Below are positions 33,255 through 41,958 of a DNA stretch of 64,000 nucleotides, in pieces (within the stretch, counting starts at the first letter, position 1; each line of letters starts with the position of its first letter). This stretch comes from Geothrix terrae (GTDB lineage Bacteria > Acidobacteriota > Holophagae > Holophagales > Holophagaceae): positions 39,751-103,750 of the forward strand of contig NZ_JAKZLA010000007.1 of NCBI RefSeq assembly GCF_022808775.1. Reading direction: 5' to 3'. Position numbers and translations under genes: made by a program. Below the pieces are notes generated by a model, which saw only the letters and a program-made list of their open reading frames with translations, searched no databases and was not told the origin of the DNA.

Positions 33255-34864
33255 GGTTCCTCCCGGAGGAACAGGGTAAACGTGGCCGTGAAGAGGGCGC
33301 CGCCTTCTTCGCGATTCTGCGCGACCAAGCGCCCACCCCGGGCCTCGATGGCCCGGGCGGCCTGCCAGAGGCCGAAGCCGCGGTTCTCCCCCTTGGTGGA
33401 GAACCCCAGGTTGAAGGCTTCGGCCAGGATGTCCTCGGGCATCCCCGGGCCGCTGTCTGCGACGGATAGGTGCAGCAGGGTGCCTTCAGGCCGGAGGGAC
33501 ACCTGGATCTCGCGGCGCGGGCCGTCGCCGATGGCCTCGACGGCATTCTCCAGCAGGTTGCCGAGCACGGTGACGAGGTCGTGGGAGGCCGCGTCGTCGG
33601 GACAGGGGGGCAGCGAGGCGTCCTGGTCCAGCTCCATGTGGATGTTCTGCTCCCGGGCCGAGGCGAAGCGGGCCAGCAGGAAACCCGCGATGACGGGGTC
33701 CTTGATCCGCTGGACCACGAAGCCCACCTCGTCGTCCAGCCGGCCCACCACGCCGGCGATGTAGCTCTTGAGGCGCCCGTACTCCTCCAGCCGGACCAGC
33801 CCCAGGATCACGTGGAGCTTGTTCATGAACTCGTGGGCCTGGGCCCGGAGGGCGTTGGCGTACAGGCGGACGCCCGTGAGCTGCTCCGCCAGCCGGTTCA
33901 TCTCGGTGATGTCGCGGAAGGTGGCGAGCGCCCCGGTGATGCGGCCGTCCACCAGCACGGGCACCCGGTTCGTGAGGATCTTCAGGCCCAGGATGTCGCC
34001 CTCCTGGTCGTACTCCGCCTGGCCGGTCTCCATCACCGTGCCCAGCCTGGAGCTGGGGAGGACCTCCTCCACCGGATGACCCACCAGCTCGCCATGGCTT
34101 CCCGCCAGCGCGAACAGGCGCAGGGCCTCCTCGTTGACGATGGTGACCACCAGATCCCGGTTCACGCCGATGATGCCCTCCCGCACCGAGTGCAGCATGG
34201 CGTTGCGCTGCTGGAGCATGGTGGCGATCTCCTGCGGTTCCATGCCCAGGAGGATCTTCTTGATGCGGCCGCCCAGGTACATGGCCCCCAGGATCCCCGC
34301 GGCGAACCCGATGACGCCCCCGATGACGATGCGCTTGCGCACGCTCACGATCGTGCGATCCACCCCCGACTGGAGGATGCCCACCGCCACCGCCCCCACC
34401 TGCCGGTCCCCCTTCCACACGGGCGTGAAGGCGCGCAGCGAGAGGCCGAGGGTGCCCTTGGCGATGGAGAGGTAGGACCGCCCGCGGTACACCTCCGCAT
34501 CGTCGCCGCCGGCGAAGCGGGCGCCGAGGAGGGACACGTTGGGGTGCGAGAGCCGCATCCCGCGCATGTCCATGACCACGACGTAGTCCACGCCGGATTC
34601 GATCCGCATCCGCTCCGCGAGGTCCTGGACGTCGGCCTGGGAGCGGCTCCCCGCCAGGGCGTCCCGCACCACCTCCGCCTCAGCGGTGATCCGCGACAGC
34701 AGGACCACCTTCTGCCCCAGGACGTCCCGGGTCTGGCGGGCCATCCGCCAGTCCACCATGGCCCCCGTGACGGTCAGGGCCAGGGCCAGGATCAGCGAGA
34801 CCAGGATGGTGATCCGGGTCCGGAGCTGGAGGAACGGGCGCATCCGCGGCATGGTAGGGACCAT
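33251..34864 (-). CDS. CitA/DcuS-type sensor histidine kinase
   Basis: 537 residues: transmembrane helix near residues 15-35, periplasmic sCache/PDC sensor about 40-180, second helix about 185-205, cytoplasmic PAS about 220-330 (REGIIGVNRDLVVTIVNEEA), then a DHp with RAQAHEFMNKLHVILGL (phospho-acceptor His) and an HATPase domain (NLLENAVEAI, DSGPGM, GFSTKGENRGFGL). Family members sense citrate, malate or fumarate. In-frame alternatives at 34852 and 34843 cannot be excluded for the start. Confidence 0.9.
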   Translation of the reverse strand: MVPTMPRMRPFLQLRTRITILVSLILALALTVTGAMVDWRMARQTRDVLGQKVVLLSRITAEAEVVRDALAGSRSQADVQDLAERMRIESGVDYVVVMDMRGMRLSHPNVSLLGARFAGGDDAEVYRGRSYLSIAKGTLGLSLRAFTPVWKGDRQVGAVAVGILQSGVDRTIVSVRKRIVIGGVIGFAAGILGAMYLGGRIKKILLGMEPQEIATMLQQRNAMLHSVREGIIGVNRDLVVTIVNEEALRLFALAGSHGELVGHPVEEVLPSSRLGTVMETGQAEYDQEGDILGLKILTNRVPVLVDGRITGALATFRDITEMNRLAEQLTGVRLYANALRAQAHEFMNKLHVILGLVRLEEYGRLKSYIAGVVGRLDDEVGFVVQRIKDPVIAGFLLARFASAREQNIHMELDQDASLPPCPDDAASHDLVTVLGNLLENAVEAIGDGPRREIQVSLRPEGTLLHLSVADSGPGMPEDILAEAFNLGFSTKGENRGFGLWQAARAIEARGGRLVAQNREEGGALFTATFTLFLREEP

Positions 34865-34932
34865 CGTAGGGCGGAAGGACGAGGAAAGGCGAGGCCGGCG
34901 GAGGCCCGCCCGTTCTGGGGTAACCTAGGGGC

Positions 34933-35433
34933 ATGACCGACGACAAGTCCGTTCCACGGCTCCCCATGCCCCTCCGCCGCCAGAAGGCCGTCCAGGCCGC
35001 ATGGAAGCCGCTGCTGTTCCAGTGGCTGGTGCCGGGGGCGGGCTACTGGATGATCGGCGAGAAGGGCCGGGCCAAGGTGTTCTTTGGTGTCTGGGTCCTC
35101 TTCTGCCTCCTTGGCGCCCTGCAGATGCAGCACGGCGCGGTGGCGGGAGTGAAGGGCGGCGTCTTCGTGCCCCAGGCCGGGGCCTGGCTGCCCACCCTGG
35201 GCGCCTTCGCCACCGCGGGCATCGGACCGGTGTACGGCGTGTTCGCCTGGGCCTTCGGCGGCGCGGGCACTGAGCCCGTGCGCACACTCACCCAGGAGTA
35301 CGGGGCCACTTACGTGATGGTCGCCGGCCTCCTCAACTGGCTCTGCTGCTTCGACCTCTGGGACCGCATCACCGGGCGCTGGGTCTTCCGCCTGCCCAAG
35401 GACGAGCAGGAGAAGATCGCCAAGGGCGAGTAG
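34933..35433 (+). CDS. Small membrane protein, DUF6677/TM2-like
   Basis: 166 residues. LFQWLVPGAGYWMIGEKGRAKVFFGVWVLFCLLGALQ is the TM2/DUF6677-like motif of a hydrophobic turn with Pro-Gly-X-Gly. About four transmembrane helices in all, ending in a charged tail (RLPKDEQEKIAKGE). It diverges from the sensor kinase. No function is assigned. Its last 115 bases are duplicated 250 bases downstream. Confidence 0.75.
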   Translation: MTDDKSVPRLPMPLRRQKAVQAAWKPLLFQWLVPGAGYWMIGEKGRAKVFFGVWVLFCLLGALQMQHGAVAGVKGGVFVPQAGAWLPTLGAFATAGIGPVYGVFAWAFGGAGTEPVRTLTQEYGATYVMVAGLLNWLCCFDLWDRITGRWVFRLPKDEQEKIAKGE

Positions 35434-35568
35434 CCATCACGCCCTCCGGGCCGCCGCTGGGCGCGCCTTCGGCTGCGCACGCGGCTCTGGCTGCCCGCGA
35501 TCGGACGTGCCACTGGCACGTCCTCCCACTCACGGGGCCTGCCGCCCCATTCGCGGAGCGGGGCCCCC
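35434..35568. repeat. GC-rich palindromic insert between tail copies
   Basis: Contains GGACGTGCC-ACT-GGCACGTCC (35503-35523) and CCTCCCACTCACGGGG, which resembles the CTCCCACTCGC block of the long repeat module. It separates the genuine gene end from its duplicate. Confidence 0.6.
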
Positions 35569-35687
35569 GGTCGCCGGCCTCCTCAACCGGCTCTGCTGCT
35601 TCGACCTCTGGGACCGCATCACCGGGCGCTGGATCTTCCGCCTGCCCAAGGACGAGCAGGAGAAGATCGCCAAGGGCGAGTAGCTAT
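35569..35687 (+). pseudogene. Duplicate of the 3' end of the 34.9-kb membrane gene
   Basis: Matches 35319-35437 at an offset of exactly 250 bases, including the TAG stop, with two clear substitutions within the coding part (AACTGG/AACCGG and GGGTCTT/GGATCTT). It has no start. The remaining gap to 35714 has GATCGGTGATCGGTGATCAG, a short tandem. Confidence 0.9.
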
Positions 35688-35714
35688 CGGCTGTCGGTGA
35701 TCGGTGATCGGTGA

Positions 35715-36821
35715 TCAGCCCTCGGTCTTGAGCGACTTCGCCAGGAGCTGGGCGCGGATGAAGGCGTCGATGTCGCCGTCGAGGACCTTCTGGGTCTGGC
35801 TGGTCTCCTCGCCGGTGCGGTGGTCCTTCACCATCTGATAGGGCTGGAGGACGTAGCTGCGGATCTGGCTGCCCCAGGCCACGTCGGCCTTGTCGCCGCT
35901 GGCGGCGGCCACCTTCTCCTGGAACTTGCGCTGCTCCAGCTCGTAGAGCCGGGCCTGGAGCACCTTCATGGCCGTCGCGCGGTTCTTGATCTGGCTGCGT
36001 TCGTTCTGGCAGCTCACCACGATGCCCGTGGGCAGGTGGGTGAAGCGCACGGCCGATTCGGTGCGGTTCACGTGCTGGCCGCCGGCGCCGCTGGCGCGGA
36101 AGACATCGATCTTGAGGTCCTTCTCGGGGATCTCGACGTTGATGGTGTCGTCCAGCTCGGGGCTCACGTACACGGCTGCGAAGCTGGTGTGGCGCCGCTT
36201 GGCGGCATCGAAGGGGCTGATGCGCACGAGCCGATGGACGCCCGCCTCGGCCCGCAGGTAGCCGTAGGAGAAGGGCGCGTCGACGATGAAGGTGGCGCCC
36301 TTGATGCCGGCCTCCTCCCCATCCTGGTAGTCGATCATCTCCGTGGCCCAGCCCTTGGATTCGCAGAAGCGCAGGTACATGCGCAGCAGCATGGCGGCCC
36401 AGTCCTGGCTCTCGGTGCCGCCGGCGCCGGGCGCGATGGCGACGATGGCGTGATTGTTGTCCAGGTCGCCGCTGAGCATCATCCGCAGCTCGGCATCCTC
36501 CACCGCCTTGCGGAGCCCCGTCTCCACGGCCTCGGCCTCGACCAGCATCTCAGCATCCTCGCGGGCCAGCTCCAAGCCCGTCTCCAGGTCCTCGAGCCCA
36601 CCGGACAGGCGCTTGGCCAGGGCGATGTCGTCGCTGATGGAGCCCCGCTTCTGGAGCAGGGGCTTGGCGGCCTCGGGATCGTCCCAGAAGCCCGGGGCGG
36701 TGGTCCGCTCCTCGATCTGTTCCAGTTCCAGGGCCTTGCGCTCGGGATCCAGGTGGGCGACCAGCTGCCGGACCCGGGGCTCCAGTTCGTTCTTGGCCCG
36801 CACCAGGGTCTCGAAATCCAT
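35715..36821 (-). CDS. prfB: Peptide chain release factor 2
   Basis: 368 residues. GAGGQHVNRTESAVR supplies the GGQ catalytic motif and RISPFD the SPF stop-recognition tripeptide for UGA/UAA. The coding frame is continuous from ATG 36821 (GGAGACGCGG upstream) without the internal UGA and +1 slip site found in most bacterial prfB genes, so autoregulation by frameshifting is absent. It diverges from the lipase gene. Confidence 0.95.
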   Translation of the reverse strand: MDFETLVRAKNELEPRVRQLVAHLDPERKALELEQIEERTTAPGFWDDPEAAKPLLQKRGSISDDIALAKRLSGGLEDLETGLELAREDAEMLVEAEAVETGLRKAVEDAELRMMLSGDLDNNHAIVAIAPGAGGTESQDWAAMLLRMYLRFCESKGWATEMIDYQDGEEAGIKGATFIVDAPFSYGYLRAEAGVHRLVRISPFDAAKRRHTSFAAVYVSPELDDTINVEIPEKDLKIDVFRASGAGGQHVNRTESAVRFTHLPTGIVVSCQNERSQIKNRATAMKVLQARLYELEQRKFQEKVAAASGDKADVAWGSQIRSYVLQPYQMVKDHRTGEETSQTQKVLDGDIDAFIRAQLLAKSLKTEG

Positions 36822-36906
36822 CGTCCGCGTCTCCAGCCCGGCCTTCCGGGGAACCTTTAAGTTTAAGCGAATCGGGGATCGGCCGTCCCCACGGTATTCT
36901 GATCGG

Positions 36907-37908
36907 ATGCATGATCCCACCCCCGTGCTGCCCGCCGACCTGGAGCCCACCGCCCGTGGGGTCCTGTCGGGCCATGGGGGCGTGACCCTCGCCTACGCGC
37001 GGTGGGAGCACCCGGAGCCCAAGGGGCGGGTGGTCATCTCCCACGGCTACGGCGAGCACGGCGAGCGCTACCGCCACACGGCCCGCTGGCTGCACGGGCT
37101 GGGCTGGTCCGTGTCCGCCATGGACCACAGCGGCTTCGGGCGCTCCGGAGGCCTCCGGGGCGATGCGGATGGGATCCGCGTCTTCGTGGACGACTTCGCC
37201 CTCTTCCTGCGCCAGGAACGCCGCCACGACGCGGAGCGCACCGGCGCCGCGCCCCGGGTAGTGGACGGCGTGCCCATGCCGCCCCTGCCCGTCTGCCCCC
37301 AGGTGGTGCTGGGCCACAGCTTCGGGGGGCTGGTCGCCCTGCTCACCCTGCTCTGGCATGCGGATACCCTGGATGGATTGATCCTGTCGAGCCCCAGCGT
37401 GGCCGTGCGGTCCAACTCGAAGGCCCTGGTCGTGCTCTCCCGCCTCCTCAACTGGCTCATGCCCCACCGGCCCATCCAGCTCCACGGCGACAAGAGCCGG
37501 GTCTGCTCGGATCCCGTCCTCGTGCAGCGCTACCAGACCGACCCCCTCTGCCACCGCTGGGCCACCGCCGCCTTCGGCGCCGCCCTGGACGAGGGCCGGG
37601 CCGAGCTCCTGCCCCTGGGCCAGGAACTGGATCGCCCCATGCTCCTGCTGGAATCCGGCGAGGACACGGTGGTGGATCCGGACGCCTCCGAGGCGCTCTG
37701 GTCCGCCGTGAAGCCGGGCCTGCTGGAGCGGCACCGCCTGCCCGGTTTCTACCATGAGGTCTTCCACGACCGCCGGCGCGCGGAGGCCCAGGCCCTGGCC
37801 GAGCCCTGGCTGGACCACCTGTACCAGGCCTGGAATCCCTCCCAACGCTCCCGGAACCCTTCGCTCCGTCCCGCCATGTCTGAAATGCTGTCCCCGGAGT
37901 CCGCATGA
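36907..37908 (+). CDS. Alpha/beta hydrolase, monoacylglycerol lipase-like
   Basis: 333 residues. ISHGYGEHGERYRHTA is the oxyanion-hole region of the lysophospholipase/MAG-lipase group; VVLGHSFGGLVALL holds the nucleophile Ser; ESGEDTVVDPDAS the Asp; and LPGFYHEVFHD the His. Cytoplasmic, no signal. An insertion with PRVVDGVPMPPLPVC lies before the nucleophile. The stop overlaps bamD by ATGA. Substrate probably a lipid ester. Confidence 0.88.
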   Translation: MHDPTPVLPADLEPTARGVLSGHGGVTLAYARWEHPEPKGRVVISHGYGEHGERYRHTARWLHGLGWSVSAMDHSGFGRSGGLRGDADGIRVFVDDFALFLRQERRHDAERTGAAPRVVDGVPMPPLPVCPQVVLGHSFGGLVALLTLLWHADTLDGLILSSPSVAVRSNSKALVVLSRLLNWLMPHRPIQLHGDKSRVCSDPVLVQRYQTDPLCHRWATAAFGAALDEGRAELLPLGQELDRPMLLLESGEDTVVDPDASEALWSAVKPGLLERHRLPGFYHEVFHDRRRAEAQALAEPWLDHLYQAWNPSQRSRNPSLRPAMSEMLSPESA

Positions 37909-38837
37909 AGCGCATCCTCACCGCCCTGTCCGTCAGCCTCCTCCTCGCGGGGCTGGGATTGGGCTGCCGCAAGCCGAAGACCGCCAGCCAGGCGACCCTC
38001 AGCTCCACCGTCCTGATGGCCGAGGCGGACAAGCAGATGAAGCAGGGCAAGTTCAACGAGGCCCGGACGACCCTCCGCCAGCTGGAGCAGTACCTTCCGG
38101 GCTCTCCCGAATTCCCCAAGGCCAAGCTCATGCTGGGCGACAGTTTCTTCTTCCAGTCGAACCCCAGCTTTCCCGAAGCAGAAGTGGAGTACACCAGCTT
38201 CCTGAACTACTTCCCCCGCCACGAACTCCGGGACTACGCCCTGTACCACCGGGCCCTGTGCCACTTCTCGTCCATCGAGAGCGCCGAGCGCGACCAGACC
38301 GAGACCCGCAAGGCGCTCGACGGGTTCCAGCAGCTGCTGACGGAATCCCCGGGCAGCCCCTATGCCCCCGAAGCCAGGTCCAAGGTGGTCCAGTGCTGGC
38401 GGCGCATCGCCGAGCACGAGCTGATCGTGGGCATCTTCTACGTGAACGTCTACTACTACCCCGGGGCCGAGCGGCGCCTGAAGGCCCTGCTGGAGACCTA
38501 TCCCGACTACGTGGACCGCGAGCGGGCCTACTTCTACCTCGGCGAGGCCCTGCGCCAGCGGCTGCTGCTTCCCGAGGAGCTGAACCAGTTCGAGAAGGAC
38601 TACGCCAAGAAGCTCCAGAAGGAAGATCTGAAGGAACTCACCCGGGAGCAGGGCATGCAGTACCAGAAGGACTTCACCACCTTCACCACCGAGCGCATCA
38701 AGGGTTTCCGCGACGAGGCCAGGAGCTACTACCAGAAGCTGGTGGAGAGCTACCCCGGCTCCGAGTGGGCCCGCCGCGCGGCGGACCGGCTGGTGACCAT
38801 GGGCACCGATGGCGTGAAGGAAGATCTGGATAGTTGA
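37905..38837 (+). CDS. bamD: BamD-like outer-membrane assembly lipoprotein
   Basis: 310 residues. LLLAGLGLGC is a lipobox. The mature protein is built of TPR-like helical repeats (MAEADKQMKQGKFNEARTTLRQLEQYLPGS, PEAEVEYTSFLNYFPRH, EARSYYQKLVESYPGSEWARRA), the YfiO/BamD arrangement. It would be a BAM-complex component anchored in the outer membrane. Longer than E. coli BamD (245 residues). Its TGA is the beginning of a repeat element. Confidence 0.85.
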   Translation: MKRILTALSVSLLLAGLGLGCRKPKTASQATLSSTVLMAEADKQMKQGKFNEARTTLRQLEQYLPGSPEFPKAKLMLGDSFFFQSNPSFPEAEVEYTSFLNYFPRHELRDYALYHRALCHFSSIESAERDQTETRKALDGFQQLLTESPGSPYAPEARSKVVQCWRRIAEHELIVGIFYVNVYYYPGAERRLKALLETYPDYVDRERAYFYLGEALRQRLLLPEELNQFEKDYAKKLQKEDLKELTREQGMQYQKDFTTFTTERIKGFRDEARSYYQKLVESYPGSEWARRAADRLVTMGTDGVKEDLDS

Positions 38838-38890
38838 TGTCGTCCGGGGGTTCCGCGCTTCGCTTCGCTGCGCGCACACCCCCGGACCAA
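38835..38890 (+). repeat. Stop-codon repeat, short form, after bamD
   Basis: TGATGTCGTCCGGGGGT starts at the bamD stop. TCCGGGGGT (38843-38851) pairs with ACCCCCGGA (38878-38886), enclosing a CGC/GCG-rich loop. The second hairpin seen in other copies is not obvious here. Confidence 0.78.
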
Positions 38891-38962
38891 GCCTCGACCC
38901 TTCGGGAAGTCCTCAGGTGAGCGAACACCTCCTGGGCTCTCCACCACCCATCCGGAGGCGCC

Positions 38963-39952
38963 ATGGACCTGAGCAGCCTCGGCCTCGGCACCTACCTCGG
39001 GGAGGCCACCTCCGCCGTCGATGAGGGCTATGTCGCCGCGGCCCGCACCTTCTTCACGGCCGGGGGCACCGTCTTCGACACAGCCGCCAACTACCGGGCC
39101 GGCCGCTCGGAGCGGGCCCTGGGCTCCGCCTTCGCCGGTCTGCCCCGAGAGGCGTTCTTCGTCTCCACCAAGGCCGGCTACCTGCCCATGGGGGATGGGC
39201 TCACGGAAGAAAGCCCGCGGGACTGGTTCCGGCGCACGCTGGAGGCCCCGGGCATCCTGTCCGCCGAAGATGTGGTGGACGGTTGCCACGCCATGACCCC
39301 CCGCTACCTGGCCCACCAGCTGGAGGTGAGCCGGGCCGCTTTGGGCGTGGAGGCCGTGGATCTCTTCCACCTGCACAATCCCGAGCAGCAGCTCCCGCAT
39401 CTTGGGCCGGAGGCCTTCTACGCCGTCGTCCAGAAGGCCTTTGAAGCCTGCGAGGGCTTCGTGGCCTCCGGAGCGATCCGCGCCTACGGCGTGGCCACCT
39501 GGAACGGCTTCCGGGTGCCGCCGGGGCGACCCGACCACCTCAGCCTGGGGCGCCTGCTGGCCGCCGCGGAGGCCGCCGGAGGGCGGGGCCACCACTTCCG
39601 CTGGATCCAGCTTCCCCTCAACCTCGCCCTGCCCGAAGCCTTCCTCGCCCCCACCCAGCCATTCCGGGGCGAACGCCTGACGCCGCTCCAGGCCGCCCGC
39701 GCCGCCGGCCTGTCCGTGCAGACCTCCGCCTCGATCATGCAGGCCCGCATCCTCTCCCAACTTCCCGCGGACCTGGTGGAAGCGCTGGGAGGGGCGACCC
39801 CTGCCCAGGCGGCGCTTCAGTTCACCCGTTCCTGCCCGGGCGTCACGGTGGCCCTCTGCGGCATGGGCCGCGCGGACCACGCCACCGAGAACGCCGCCGT
39901 GCTGGCCCTGCCGAAGGTGGCCCCGGCCGTGCTGGAGGGCCTCTTCGGATGA
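38963..39952 (+). CDS. Aldo/keto reductase family protein
   Basis: 329 residues, TIM-barrel AKR pattern: LGLGTYLGE at the N-terminus, FDTAANYRAGRSERALG with the catalytic Asp/Tyr pair, VEAVDLFHLHNPE, and a late GMGRADHATENAAV NADPH-binding segment. Substrate unknown. GGAGG precedes the ATG. It overlaps the next gene by ATGA, suggesting a functional link with a thiazole- or thiamine-type enzyme. Confidence 0.85.
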   Translation: MDLSSLGLGTYLGEATSAVDEGYVAAARTFFTAGGTVFDTAANYRAGRSERALGSAFAGLPREAFFVSTKAGYLPMGDGLTEESPRDWFRRTLEAPGILSAEDVVDGCHAMTPRYLAHQLEVSRAALGVEAVDLFHLHNPEQQLPHLGPEAFYAVVQKAFEACEGFVASGAIRAYGVATWNGFRVPPGRPDHLSLGRLLAAAEAAGGRGHHFRWIQLPLNLALPEAFLAPTQPFRGERLTPLQAARAAGLSVQTSASIMQARILSQLPADLVEALGGATPAQAALQFTRSCPGVTVALCGMGRADHATENAAVLALPKVAPAVLEGLFG

Positions 39953-40506
39953 TCCTCCTCGCCATCACGCCGGGCCTCGGCTTCGACCGCCCCCGCTGGG
40001 CGGCCGTGCTGCGCTCGGGCGTGGACGGCTTCCTGATCCGCGAGAAGCAGCTGGAGGCGCGCGCGCTCCTGGAGGCCGCAACCTGGTGCCAGGACACCGC
40101 CCCGGAGGTGGCGCTCTGGGTGGCTGGCCGCCTGGACGTGGCCTTTGCCGCGGGCTGCGGCCTGCACGCCCCGGAAGCCCATCCGGAGGTGGAGCCGGGC
40201 CTGGTGCCGCTGTCCCGCCCCCTGCACGACGAAGACCAGTGGGCCGCCCGCAGCCGAGTGGACCAGCTGCTCATCTCGCCGATCTTCGCCAGCCCCGGCA
40301 AGGGCGCGCCCTGGGGGCCGGAACGGCTACGCCGCTTCCTCGACGGCCTGCCGGCGGAGGGCCCGCGTCTTCTGGCCCTGGGCGGAGTCGAACCCGCGAA
40401 GGCGGCCCTGCTCAGGCATCCGCGCCTGGCGGGAGCGGCGGCCATCCGGCCCTTCTGGGACGGGGATCCGCGCCGTGCTGTCGCGGCCTTCCGCGAGTCC
40501 TCCTAG
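39949..40506 (+). CDS. ThiE/TenI-like protein
   Basis: 185 residues, beta/alpha-barrel: LLAITPGLGFDRPRWAAVLRSGVDGFLIREKQLEARALL matches the thiamine-phosphate synthase opening, with ISPIFASPGKGAPWGPERL and LALGGVEPAKAALL for the phosphate-binding loops. It is shorter and more diverged than ThiE; TenI (thiazole tautomerase-like) is as likely. No thiC or thiG nearby and no TPP riboswitch seen. Confidence 0.75.
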   Translation: MILLAITPGLGFDRPRWAAVLRSGVDGFLIREKQLEARALLEAATWCQDTAPEVALWVAGRLDVAFAAGCGLHAPEAHPEVEPGLVPLSRPLHDEDQWAARSRVDQLLISPIFASPGKGAPWGPERLRRFLDGLPAEGPRLLALGGVEPAKAALLRHPRLAGAAAIRPFWDGDPRRAVAAFRESS

Positions 40507-40550
40507 CCGGTGGATCTGGAACCGGCTGGTATTCTGAAAGCGGAGGCTCC

Positions 40551-40814
40551 ATGGATCTGCCCGAGAACCTGCATCACCTGGTCAGCGAACTGGGCGATTC
40601 GCTGGTGAAGGCCTTGGCCGAAGACGACCACTGCCGCGACCTCACCTTCCAGATCCAGGCCCAGGGCTACGGACTCATGCTCATCCTGGAGGCGGCGCCC
40701 ATCCGGCTCCGCGGGGAGGGTCCCAGCGAAGGGCTGCCCCAGGAGGGCCCCGAGCAGCCCTTCTCCGAGGACGACAAGCGCCTGATGAAGTCCTTCAAGA
40801 TCCGGATGGACTGA
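40551..40814 (+). CDS. Small conserved-looking protein, unknown function
   Basis: 87 residues, acidic, no signal peptide. MDLPENLHHLVSELGDSLVKALAEDDHCRDLTFQIQAQGYGLMLILEA suggests an alpha-beta fold, followed by a charged tail (SEDDKRLMKSFKIRMD). GGAGG precedes the ATG and the stop is 2 bases from rlmN, so it is probably in one unit with it. TATTCT at about 40530-40535 could be a -10. Not recognised. Confidence 0.6.
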   Translation: MDLPENLHHLVSELGDSLVKALAEDDHCRDLTFQIQAQGYGLMLILEAAPIRLRGEGPSEGLPQEGPEQPFSEDDKRLMKSFKIRMD

Positions 40815-40816
40815 CG

Positions 40817-41932
40817 ATGCCCCCGCTGTGGGATCTGCCGGCCCCTGAAGCCGGCCACGCCGCGCGTCCCAATGCCGCGGGCCAGGATGCCGCGGGCCTG
40901 AAGGCGCTGGTGTCCGCCCTGGGCGAGCCGGCCTGGCGTGGCGGCCAGGTCTTCGAGGGCCTCTACCGGCAGCGCTGGACCCGCTGGGAGCAGTTCTCCA
41001 GCCTGTCCAAGGCGCTGCGGACACGCCTGGAGGCCGAGGTGGATCTGGCCTGGCCCGCCATCGTCCAGAGCCAGGCGTCGGAGGACGGATCCACCAAGCA
41101 CGCCTTCGAGCTCACGGACGGGAAGCAAGTCGAGGGTGTATGGATGCCCTACGACGACCGGGTGACACTCTGCCTCTCCAGCCAGGTGGGCTGCGCCATG
41201 GGCTGCACCTTCTGCGCCACGGGGCAGATGGGCATTGTGCGCAACCTCACGGCCGCGGAGATCGTGGGCCAGGTGGTGGCCATGCTGAACCACCACGGCC
41301 ACCCCGAAGGCCGGCCCGTGAACCTGGTGTTCATGGGCATGGGCGAGCCCCTGCACAACCTCGACCACCTCATGGCGGCCTTCGCCATCCTCACGGATCC
41401 CAAGGGCCTGGCCATCCCGCCCCGGCGCATCACCGTGTCCACCTCCGGCCTGGTGAGCGGCATCGAGCGCCTGGGCGCCTTCCCGAGGCGGCCGCGCCTG
41501 GCCCTGAGCCTCAACGCCACCACGGACGCCCACCGCTCGGCCATCATGCCCGTGAACCGGGTCTGGAACCTGGAGGCGCTGGCAGCGGCCCTGGCGGCCT
41601 TCCCCCTGCAATCCGGCGAGCGCGTCACCCTCGAATACGTCCTGCTGAAGGGTGTCACCGACAGTCTGGAGGACGGGCGGCGCCTCGCCGCCTTCGCCCG
41701 CCGCTTTCCCGCCAAGGTGAACCTGATCCCCTTCAACCCCCACGAGGGCAGCGGCTTCGAGCCCCCGGACGAATCCCGCGTCGGCGCCCTCTGCCGCCTG
41801 CTGTCGGAGGTGGGCCTGCCCGTGAGCGTCCGCCGCAGCCGCGGCCAGGACGTGGCGGGCGCCTGCGGTCAGCTGGTGCGGGAAGGCCAAGCCCGGAAAC
41901 CGAAAGACTCAGGCCTGAAGACCGGGGACTGA
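40817..41932 (+). CDS. rlmN: Dual-specificity RNA methyltransferase RlmN
   Basis: 371 residues. The radical-SAM cluster CAMGCTFCATGQMG, FMGMGEPLHN, the N-terminal helical domain (EPAWRGGQVFEGLYRQR) and the C-terminal substrate Cys in GACGQL identify RlmN. It methylates A2503 of 23S rRNA and A37 of some tRNAs. The last 15 residues form an unconserved tail. It precedes exoD and trmD. Confidence 0.93.
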   Translation: MPPLWDLPAPEAGHAARPNAAGQDAAGLKALVSALGEPAWRGGQVFEGLYRQRWTRWEQFSSLSKALRTRLEAEVDLAWPAIVQSQASEDGSTKHAFELTDGKQVEGVWMPYDDRVTLCLSSQVGCAMGCTFCATGQMGIVRNLTAAEIVGQVVAMLNHHGHPEGRPVNLVFMGMGEPLHNLDHLMAAFAILTDPKGLAIPPRRITVSTSGLVSGIERLGAFPRRPRLALSLNATTDAHRSAIMPVNRVWNLEALAAALAAFPLQSGERVTLEYVLLKGVTDSLEDGRRLAAFARRFPAKVNLIPFNPHEGSGFEPPDESRVGALCRLLSEVGLPVSVRRSRGQDVAGACGQLVREGQARKPKDSGLKTGD

Positions 41933-41958
41933 AGGCCTTTTTCCGTCATCCTGGAGGG

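Noticed and set aside
35691-35720. GATCGGTGATCGGTGATCAG as a possible CRISPR or iteron
   Set aside because: Only three short tandem units with no spacers and no nearby rep or cas gene. No CRISPR array seen anywhere in the window.
39949-40506. TPP riboswitch for the ThiE/TenI-like gene
   Set aside because: The gene overlaps its upstream neighbour and no thi-box core was seen before the aldo-keto reductase gene either.
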